A stretch of DNA of 64,000 nt from HGM12998 sp900756495 (GTDB lineage Bacteria; Bacillota; Clostridia; Oscillospirales; Oscillospiraceae): positions 62,001 to 126,000 of the forward strand of contig CAUEFI010000002.1 of NCBI GenBank assembly GCA_958477305.1, given 5' to 3'. The notes beneath the pieces were generated by a model that did not search any database, was not told the DNA's origin, and was given only the letters and a program-made list of their open reading frames with translations. Positions 58,328-64,000 of the stretch are shown here, in pieces. A program made the translations under genes and the position numbers. The number at the start of each line of letters is the position of its first letter. Position 1 is the stretch's first letter.

Positions 58328-58559
58328 TTGCCCACCTCCGTAAATTAAGCAAGTAGTTTTTATGACCAATGGTTATAAATCTTTCTATACAGTTGCACTC
58401 TTTATCAAACGGAAATTCACCTGAGTTCTGCAAACCATGTCTTTTTTCATCCGTTTTTTAATTTGCGCAATTTATTATACCTTATCTTTTTGAAAATGGC
58501 TATGATATATGGTAGTATAATAAAAAAGACAAATTGGAAATTTAGGAGGAAAAACTAGC

Positions 58560-58751
58560 ATGAACAATAATGCTTTAAAAGGCATCGCTTTAATTCTATT
58601 TGGGATACTCCTTTGTGTAGGCGGTACAGAAATAAATAGCACTCTTTTACATAGTTTTAGTGATTTTCCGTTTTCGTTGATAGGTATAATCATTGGAATA
58701 ATCGGGCTTGTGATGGTTTTTAGCAAAAATGTGGAAACAAATAGTAAATAA
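58560..58751 (+). CDS. Small two-helix membrane protein
   Basis: 63 residues from ATG 58560 after TTAGGAGGAAAAACTAGC. Two hydrophobic helices ('GIALILFGILLCVGG' and 'LIGIIIGIIGLVMVFS'). AT-rich like the YcxB-type gene it is divergent from. No recognised family. Confidence 0.65.
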   Translation: MNNNALKGIALILFGILLCVGGTEINSTLLHSFSDFPFSLIGIIIGIIGLVMVFSKNVETNSK

Positions 58752-58870
58752 ATTTCCGTCTTATCAAGCGTGCTATCTGTGAATCTGTCTCCTTTCGTTA
58801 CTTCGACAAAAGGTGGTTATTGATATCTTGAATCAGTCCAAAGGGTAGAAGGGAATTCTGAATTTACCCC

Positions 58871-58899
58871 TTGACATCGGCGGCAAATTTGACTATAAT
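58871..58899 (+). promoter_or_regulatory. Consensus promoter of tRNA-Gly
   Basis: TTGACA (58871-58876), 17-base spacer, TATAAT (58894-58899): an exact sigma-70/A consensus, 13 bases before the tRNA. Very strong basal transcription is expected. Confidence 0.9.
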
Positions 58900-58912
58900 A
58901 CCATTTGTCGCT

Positions 58913-58988
58913 GCAGGTGTAGCTCATCTGGTAGAGCGCCACCTTGCCAAGGTGGAGGTAGCGAGTTCGAGCCTCGTCACCTGCTCCA
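58913..58988 (+). tRNA. tRNA-Gly(GCC)
   Basis: 76 nt with CCA encoded (58986-58988). Acceptor GCAGGTG pairs with CACCTGC, D-arm GCTC/GAGC, anticodon stem CCACC/GGTGG around TTGCCAA with anticodon GCC, T-arm GCGAG/CTCGT with TTCGAGC. Preceded by a consensus promoter and followed by its own terminator, so it is a single-tRNA unit. Confidence 0.98.
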
Positions 58989-58993
58989 AAAAA

Positions 58994-59024
58994 GAAGGAC
59001 ATCCATCAGGATGTCCTTCTTTTC
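58994..59024 (+). terminator. Terminator of tRNA-Gly
   Basis: An 11-bp stem (58994-59004 with 59009-59019), ATCA loop, then TTTT. Confidence 0.92.
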
Positions 59025-59257
59025 TATTTGACGAACAAGGACCTCTTTTCTTTCATGTCGGCTGTCCTCTCCCTGTACCAGCCGATAGTCCCCATTTTGG
59101 ACATGTCCCTGTTTTTGTCTATTCCTCTTTTTCTGTCAAAGCGTTATGGTATTATCAAACGCGTTTACAGCTCCGGGATACTCAGCGCCGTCATGGTATC
59201 CCGCCTCTCCACACCCCAATCCCCGCGGAGCCCTGCTCCGCAGAAAGTGAGGCGCCC

Positions 59258-60532
59258 ATGGGAGCCGTTGTCGATAAATTTGGCGCATTGGTCGCCGCCC
59301 AGCTTCCGCTCCACCCGGAGCGGGCCCGGTTTCTGCTCTCCAACGCCTATCGGCTGGTGGGCGCCCAGATGAGATACCTTCCCCCCAGGCGGCTGGGCAG
59401 AGCACAGAGCTACATCCAAAGCGTGGTCTCTCCGGGAATGGGGCGGGCCTTAACCCGGGCGGATACCTGCGCCTGTGTAAACGTCTTTCTCCCCTGTGAG
59501 CTCCTCCACGCCATGGATATCCCGCCCATGTTTCCGGAGGGGCTCTCCTGCTATTTGACAGCGACGGCCGCCTCGGCCCCCTTTATCCAGTGCGCCGAGG
59601 AGCACGGAGTCCCTGAGAGCTACTGCTCTTACCACAAGCTGCTGCTGGGTCTTGCGGAATCCGGCGTGCTCCCGCGCCCCAAGGTCATTCTCAACACCTC
59701 TCTGGCCTGCGACGCGAATCAGCTCACCTTCCGCCGCTTGGCTGAGCTCTATGGCGTTCCCCGCTTTACTGTAGATGTGCCCCATTGGGAAACGGAGGAG
59801 ACGGTACCTTATGTTGCAGATCAGCTGCGGGCTATGGGGCGTTTTCTCTCTGCACACACCGGCCGCCCGCTGTCAGAGGCTCGCCTTCGGACTGCCGTGT
59901 CCCGCAGCCGGGAGGCCCATCAGGCCTATCAACGCTATCTGTCTCTCCGCGCCGACCGCTCTATGCCTGATGAAATGACCACAGAGATGTTTACCGTCAT
60001 GGCCCTCCATGTCCTGCTGGGCAGCCCTGAAGGGGCGCGCTATGCGGGCCTGCTGGCCCAGCAGGCCTCCACCCTTCCCAAGGCGGCTCGCTCCGGCATC
60101 CGCCTGCTGTGGATGCACACCCTGCCCTACTGGCAGCCCTCCCTGAAGGAACTTCTCAACTTCAGCAGCCGCTGCGAGATTGTGGCCTGCGATATGAATT
60201 ACGCCGACCTGGCAGAGCCCGATCCCGACCACCCCTATGAATCCATGGCCCGCCGGCTCCTCTCATGCAGCTATAATGGCGGCGTAGAGCGCCGGGTGGC
60301 CCGAACGCTGGAGATGGCTGAACGCCTCCACGCCGACGGGGTGGTGTATTTCTGCCACTGGGGCTGCAAGCAGACCAGCGGTGGAGCGGGATTCGCCAAG
60401 TCTGCTCTGGAGAGGGCGGGCTATCCAACTCTGATTCTGGATGGAGACGGGTGTGACACGGGCAATGTGAACGACGGACAGATGGTGACGCGCATGCAGG
60501 CGTTTTTAGAGCAGTTGGGGGTGCAAAAATGA
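59258..60532 (+). CDS. 2-hydroxyacyl-CoA dehydratase-like protein (HgdB/DCCP family)
   Basis: 424 residues from ATG 59258, 6 bases after GTGAGG; the open frame upstream runs back through the tRNA and is not coding. The family Cys motifs are present: 'RADTCACVNVFLPCELLH', 'GLSCYLTATAASAPF', 'NTSLACDANQLTF' and 'VVYFCHWGCKQTSGG'. Such proteins hold a [4Fe-4S] or double-cubane cluster and carry out very-low-potential reductions once fed an electron by an activase. The downstream gene overlaps its stop by 4 bases (ATGA). Substrate unknown. Confidence 0.85.
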   Translation: MGAVVDKFGALVAAQLPLHPERARFLLSNAYRLVGAQMRYLPPRRLGRAQSYIQSVVSPGMGRALTRADTCACVNVFLPCELLHAMDIPPMFPEGLSCYLTATAASAPFIQCAEEHGVPESYCSYHKLLLGLAESGVLPRPKVILNTSLACDANQLTFRRLAELYGVPRFTVDVPHWETEETVPYVADQLRAMGRFLSAHTGRPLSEARLRTAVSRSREAHQAYQRYLSLRADRSMPDEMTTEMFTVMALHVLLGSPEGARYAGLLAQQASTLPKAARSGIRLLWMHTLPYWQPSLKELLNFSSRCEIVACDMNYADLAEPDPDHPYESMARRLLSCSYNGGVERRVARTLEMAERLHADGVVYFCHWGCKQTSGGAGFAKSALERAGYPTLILDGDGCDTGNVNDGQMVTRMQAFLEQLGVQK

Positions 60533-62175
60533 TAGGCTATAGCTGTAAATACACGCCCGTGGAGCTCTTTGCCGCCTATGGCGGAGAATGCCTGCTGCTC
60601 AACCGGGAGGCTCCGGACTTCGAGTATGCCGAAGGGTTGACCCACAGCCACTTCTGCTGCCACGCCAAAGCCGTGTTGGAGGAGAGCCGCAGCGGGCTTT
60701 TAGAGGGGCTTGCCCTTGTAAACTGCTGCGACTCCCTGCGCCGTGTCTACGACGTGACCAGGTCCGGCCGCGGCTTTTATTTCCTGCTGGACCTGCCGCA
60801 CCATGACGACGGCTGCGCCCGTTCCCGCCTGCGCGCCGAGCTGGTGCGGCTGGCTGAGGCGTACGAGGCTTTTTCTGGCCGCACCTTTGAGGCGGCCAAG
60901 TTCCGCGCCGCCTTTTCTCCCGCCCCGGCGCTCCCCAGCGGTCCCTTTCTGGCAGTGCTTGGGGCCAGAGTGGGGGCGGGGCTTCTCTCTGCCCTGAGGG
61001 GACGCTCTTCCCTGCCGATCGCCGACTTCACCTGCGGCGGGCACCGCTCCCTTCCCCCGCCGCCGGAGGAACTGGGCGACAGCTTTGACGCGCTGATGAC
61101 CTGGTACGCCGGCGCCCTGCTGGCCCAGATCCCCTGTATGCGGATGGATGAGATCGGCCGCCGTGCTCAGCTGCTGGAACACCCGAACCTCAGCGGCGTC
61201 ATTTATCACACGGTTAAATTCTGCGACTACTACAGCTTTGAGTATGAGACGCTGCGCAAAACCTGCTCGCTGCCCCTGCTTAAGCTGGAGTCCGACTTCT
61301 CTCCCTCTGCCGCAGGCCAGCTCGCCACCCGGCTGGACGCCTTCCTGGAACAGCTCTCCCCCGTTTCCGCTCCCCATGTCCTGCGGAAAACAGGGCGGTA
61401 CGTGGCTGGTATTGACAGCGGATCCACCACGACCAATGCGGTGGTGCTGGATCGGGAGGGCAATTTGGTGACCAGCGCTATTGTTCGCACCGGCCCCCGG
61501 GCAAAAGACGGGGCGGAAAAGGCCTTTTCCGCCCTCAGGGGATGCGCTCCTGAGGATATGGCCGCTGTTGTGGCCACCGGTTACGGCCGCTCCAGCATTC
61601 CTTTTGCCACCGGAACAGTGACGGAAATCACCTGCCACGCCCGCGGAGCCCGCCACCTAAACCCCGCTGTGCGCACCATCGTAGACATTGGCGGTCAGGA
61701 CAGTAAAGTCATCTGTCTGGATGAGACCGGAGCGGTCTCCAATTTCGTTATGAATGACAAATGCGCCGCCGGAACGGGCCGCTTCCTCGAGCTGATGGCG
61801 CGCACTTTGGAAGTGGAGCTGGATGCGCTGGGTGAGCTCGGACTCCAATGGAAGCAGGATCTCACTATTTCCAGCATGTGTACAGTCTTTGCCGAGTCAG
61901 AGGTCGTCTCCCTTATCGCGGACAACCACAGCGCCGCCGACATCATCCACGGTCTCCACAAATCGGTGGCTGTCAAGACCGCTGCCCTGGCCAAGCGGGC
62001 GGGCGGGGGGCCTCCCTATATGATGACGGGCGGCGTGGCCCGCAACCTGGGCGTGGTGCAGGCGCTGGAGGAGCGGCTGGAGGCCTCCCTCTGGATACCG
62101 GAGGCTCCCGACCTCTGCGGCGCCCTGGGCGCCGCCCTCTTCGCCCTGGACAGCTCAAAAGCGGGGCCGGGGTAA
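60529..62175 (+). CDS. Fusion of a dehydratase-like domain with an HgdC/BadF-type activase
   Basis: 548 residues. About 1-285 is a second dehydratase-like domain with its own cysteines ('THSHFCCHAKAV', 'LVNCCDSLRRVYD', 'DFTCGGHRS'). About 288-540 is a BadF/HgdC ATPase: phosphate loops 'GIDSGSTTTNAVVLD' and 'DIGGQDSKVI', and the bridging-cluster cysteines in 'NDKCAAGTGRFLEL' and 'SSMCTVFAESEV'. The activase hydrolyses ATP to push an electron into its partner. Normal systems use separate proteins, so this is a permanent coupling of acceptor half and activator. Confidence 0.88.
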   Translation: MIGYSCKYTPVELFAAYGGECLLLNREAPDFEYAEGLTHSHFCCHAKAVLEESRSGLLEGLALVNCCDSLRRVYDVTRSGRGFYFLLDLPHHDDGCARSRLRAELVRLAEAYEAFSGRTFEAAKFRAAFSPAPALPSGPFLAVLGARVGAGLLSALRGRSSLPIADFTCGGHRSLPPPPEELGDSFDALMTWYAGALLAQIPCMRMDEIGRRAQLLEHPNLSGVIYHTVKFCDYYSFEYETLRKTCSLPLLKLESDFSPSAAGQLATRLDAFLEQLSPVSAPHVLRKTGRYVAGIDSGSTTTNAVVLDREGNLVTSAIVRTGPRAKDGAEKAFSALRGCAPEDMAAVVATGYGRSSIPFATGTVTEITCHARGARHLNPAVRTIVDIGGQDSKVICLDETGAVSNFVMNDKCAAGTGRFLELMARTLEVELDALGELGLQWKQDLTISSMCTVFAESEVVSLIADNHSAADIIHGLHKSVAVKTAALAKRAGGGPPYMMTGGVARNLGVVQALEERLEASLWIPEAPDLCGALGAALFALDSSKAGPG

Positions 62176-62200
62176 TCATTGCCCGCCCCGTTTCCCTCTT

Positions 62201-62323
62201 CTATGCCGCCGGATCGCTCAGCTCCTCCAGCGCCTCCCATTCACTGTCAGCGGAGAAGCGGAAACGGCCCGCGTTGTCATAAACCTCTACATGTCCGTGT
62301 ACCCACCTGATCTCATAGTCCAT
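62201..62323 (-). CDS. 40-residue protein of unknown function
   Basis: Minus-strand ORF from ATG 62323 after AAGGGAGCGCTGAAC to TAG 62201. Sequence begins MDYEIRWVHGHVEVYD and ends in an acidic tail ('EWEALEELSDPAA'). No membrane segment. The ribosome site and codon use look genuine; it is convergent with the activase gene and 26 bases from it. Confidence 0.6.
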   Translation of the reverse strand: MDYEIRWVHGHVEVYDNAGRFRFSADSEWEALEELSDPAA

Positions 62324-62402
62324 GTTCAGCGCTCCCTTCTGTATCTTTTCTAGACACAGTATACTGGAACGCAAGTCCTATAAACCGGACTTTTATAAAG
62401 CA

Positions 62403-62438
62403 GGCGCCCCCGGTGCATTACGCACCGGGGGCGCCGTT
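62403..62438. terminator. Terminator downstream of the macro-domain gene
   Basis: A 14-bp perfect stem (62403-62416 with 62422-62435) with loop ATTAC, about 65 bases past the macro-domain stop on the minus strand. The T-run is short on either strand. Confidence 0.7.
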
Positions 62439-62499
62439 TCATCCGTACTAAATCCGTGAGCGCAATCTTCAGCTCTCCGGCCCCCTCATCAACAGGCAA

Positions 62500-63018
62500 C
62501 TATACGCCGACTTCCGCCAGGGCCTTATCATAGGCATCCTTTACTTCCTGATGAAAGCAGACAAATGTAACCCGCTCTATCTGGGGATGGGTATCCACGC
62601 CTTTCCGGACGGCTCGGACGGCGATATGAGCCGCCCGGACCAGCGGAAAATGATAGACGCCGGTTGAGATGGAAGGGAATGCCACCGTTTTGCACCCATA
62701 TTCCGCCGCCAAATCCAGACAGCTGCGGTAGCAGGATGCGAGCAGCTCATCCTCCCCCTGCGCTCCGCCGTGCCAGATGGGGCCGGGCGTATGCAGGACA
62801 TACCGGGCCGGCAGACGGTAGCCCTTGGTGATTTTGGCCCTGCCGGTCTCACAGCCTTGGAGCGTGCGGCACTCTGCCAGAAGCCCAGGGCCCGCCGCCC
62901 GGTGGATGGCCCCATCCACACCTCCGCCGCCCAGCAGCGTGGTATTGGCGGCGTTGGCGATGGCGTCATAAGAGACTGTGGTGATATCCCCCAGCAGGGT
63001 ATCAATGAGGCAGCTCAT
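62500..63018 (-). CDS. Macro-domain protein (ADP-ribose / O-acetyl-ADP-ribose deacetylase-like)
   Basis: 172 residues from ATG 63018 (protein MSCLIDTL...), inside the last codons of ftsH (17-base overlap) with GGAGGGCC upstream. Macro-domain loops: 'DAIANAANTTLLGGGGVDGA', the substrate-loop 'PSISTGVYHFPLVRAAHI' and 'VLHTPGPIWHGG'. It matches the YmdB/AF1521-like class that removes acyl or ADP-ribosyl groups. Translational coupling with ftsH suggests they are co-expressed. Confidence 0.9.
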   Translation of the reverse strand: MSCLIDTLLGDITTVSYDAIANAANTTLLGGGGVDGAIHRAAGPGLLAECRTLQGCETGRAKITKGYRLPARYVLHTPGPIWHGGAQGEDELLASCYRSCLDLAAEYGCKTVAFPSISTGVYHFPLVRAAHIAVRAVRKGVDTHPQIERVTFVCFHQEVKDAYDKALAEVGV

Positions 63019-64000
63019 CCCGGGGGCCCTCCTTTTCTTCAGAAAGCCGGAGGTTGCTGGAGGAGTCGTCATCCTCGTCCATGGCACGCCGCACCGCGTC
63101 CGGGTCGGTAAAGACCAGCTCAAAGGTCTTGGCGTCCATATTTTCCTTTGCCAACAGGTATTGCGATACCAGCTCCAGAGGCTCGCGATTGGCCTTCAGT
63201 ATCTCCTCACAGCGGGCATAGGCACTGTCGATCAGCGCTTTAACCTCCTCGTCAATGAGAGCGGCCACTTCTTCCGAGTAGTTCTTCGTCTGAGCCATGG
63301 ATCGGCCAATAAAAACTTCGTCGTGGCCCGAATCAAAGACTACATTGCCCACCTTTTCGCTCATACCATATCGGGTAACCATGTTACGGGCGATGGCGGT
63401 AGCCTGCTGCAGGTCGCTGCCCGCGCCAGTGGACACATCCCCCAGTACCAGCTGCTCGGCAACCCGGCCGCCCAGGCAGACGGCAATCCGCTCGGTGAGA
63501 TACTGCCGGGACTGGAACGACACGTCCTCCTGGGGCATGGAGATAGTCATTCCCCCCGCCATACCTCTCGGAATAATCGTAATTTGGTGCACCGGATCCT
63601 GAGACGGCAGGCCGTGAATCACGATGGCATGGCCCGCCTCGTGATAGGCTGTGAGCCTGCGTTCCCGCTCGATGACCACCCGGCTCTTCTTCTCCGGTCC
63701 GGCGATGACCTTGATCACCGCGTCGTGCAGATCCCGCATGGTGATAAAACGCTCGTCCCGGCGGGCGGCCAGCAGAGCCGCTTCGTTCATCAGATTTTCC
63801 AGGTCGGCGCCGGTAAAGCCGCCAGTGGCCTTTGCCAGCTCCCTGAGGGACACATCCTCTGCCAGGGGTTTGTTCCTGGCGTGGATCTTCAGGATCTCTT
63901 CCCGGCCCTTGATGTCGGGCCGTCCCACGTAGACCTGACGGTCAAACCGTCCGGGACGCAGCAGCGCGGGATCCAGGATATCCTGCCGGTTGGTGGCCGC
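63002..64000 (-). CDS. ftsH: ATP-dependent zinc metalloprotease FtsH (3' part; 5' end outside the window)
   Basis: About 333 C-terminal residues. From the window edge: the end of the AAA module ('NRQDILDPALLRPGRFDRQV', the SRH with arginine fingers), then the M41 protease with the zinc motif 'AYHEAGHAIV' and the third-ligand region 'LVLGDVSTGAGSDLQQAT'. FtsH degrades unfolded or regulatory membrane proteins. The N-terminal membrane part and Walker motifs lie beyond base 64000. C terminus acidic ('DEDDDSSSN'). Confidence 0.96.
   Translation of the reverse strand, partial: AATNRQDILDPALLRPGRFDRQVYVGRPDIKGREEILKIHARNKPLAEDVSLRELAKATGGFTGADLENLMNEAALLAARRDERFITMRDLHDAVIKVIAGPEKKSRVVIERERRLTAYHEAGHAIVIHGLPSQDPVHQITIIPRGMAGGMTISMPQEDVSFQSRQYLTERIAVCLGGRVAEQLVLGDVSTGAGSDLQQATAIARNMVTRYGMSEKVGNVVFDSGHDEVFIGRSMAQTKNYSEEVAALIDEEVKALIDSAYARCEEILKANREPLELVSQYLLAKENMDAKTFELVFTDPDAVRRAMDEDDDSSSNLRLSEEKEGPRDELPH

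Noticed and set aside
58817..59257. Open frames running through the tRNA-Gly gene on both strands, one making a long N-terminal extension of the dehydratase-like protein
   Set aside because: The tRNA structure, promoter and terminator are certain; the extension has no homology, and ATG 59258 has a ribosome site.

Overview
The window looks like chromosome from a strictly anaerobic, high-GC (roughly 58-60 %) Clostridia of the Oscillospiraceae type (Flavonifractor / Lawsonibacter / Intestinimonas-like). The grounds are AGGAGG ribosome sites, a CIRCE box, the bofA-DUF2508 pair, a V-type ATPase, a two-gene SUF operon, iron-sulfur L-serine dehydratase, a 2-hydroxyacyl-CoA dehydratase/activase pair and a phloretin-hydrolase-like gene. 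This is inference from gene content; no 16S or other phylogenetic marker is present.

Layout. 1-2.8 kb: two lipoproteins. 2.8-4.9 kb: htpG under a perfect CIRCE operator. 4.9-7.5 kb: an oxalate/formate-type MFS carrier divergent from a DAPG/phloretin-hydrolase-family enzyme. 7.6-9.6 kb: a beta-CASP metallo-beta-lactamase protein. 10-12.8 kb: an SLH-gene relic, a small zinc-ribbon membrane protein and a PiT phosphate transporter with its DUF47 partner. 12.9-16 kb: CoA-transferase and pyruvate kinase. 16-21.7 kb: an MFS carrier and a set of acyltransferases (DHHW protein, MBOAT, acyltransferase-3) with a glyoxalase, probably modifying envelope polymers. 21.7-25 kb: sdaAA/sdaAB and the UPF0210/ACT pair. 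25-30.5 kb: YfbR-like phosphohydrolase, an HPr-like protein lacking the catalytic histidine, mtaB, a thioesterase, SufCB and a ferritin-like protein. 30.6-39.6 kb: a nine-gene V-ATPase operon on the minus strand (order H/G-I-K-E-C-F-A-B-D), with a cluster of seven hairpins between F and A. 39.9-43 kb: a DUF4015-type protein, MarR, an SLH protein, BofA and DUF2508.

43.3-49.7 kb is the most striking part. Two degenerate, same-orientation IS1182-type copies bracket an accessory module: a LysR regulator, a Na+/solute symporter, two tiny membrane proteins, a phosphotriesterase-family hydrolase and an AHL-lactonase-like metallo-beta-lactamase. The outer edges of the two IS remnants abut 27/29-identical palindromes, which look like a duplicated target (a transcription terminator). 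The module therefore has the form of an old composite transposon, or of an IS-IS integration, carrying a predicted system for lactone/ester uptake and hydrolysis.

49.7-57.7 kb: a topoisomerase IV-type B/A pair with a PAS-GGDEF protein between them, then YitT, a LUD-domain protein and a lipoprotein. 57.8-58.8 kb: an AT-rich patch with two small membrane-protein genes. 58.9 kb: tRNA-Gly(GCC) with a consensus promoter. 59.2-62.2 kb: a 2-hydroxyacyl-CoA-dehydratase-like protein and a dehydratase-activase fusion. 62.2-64 kb: a 40-residue ORF, a macro-domain protein and the 3' part of ftsH, which runs off the window.
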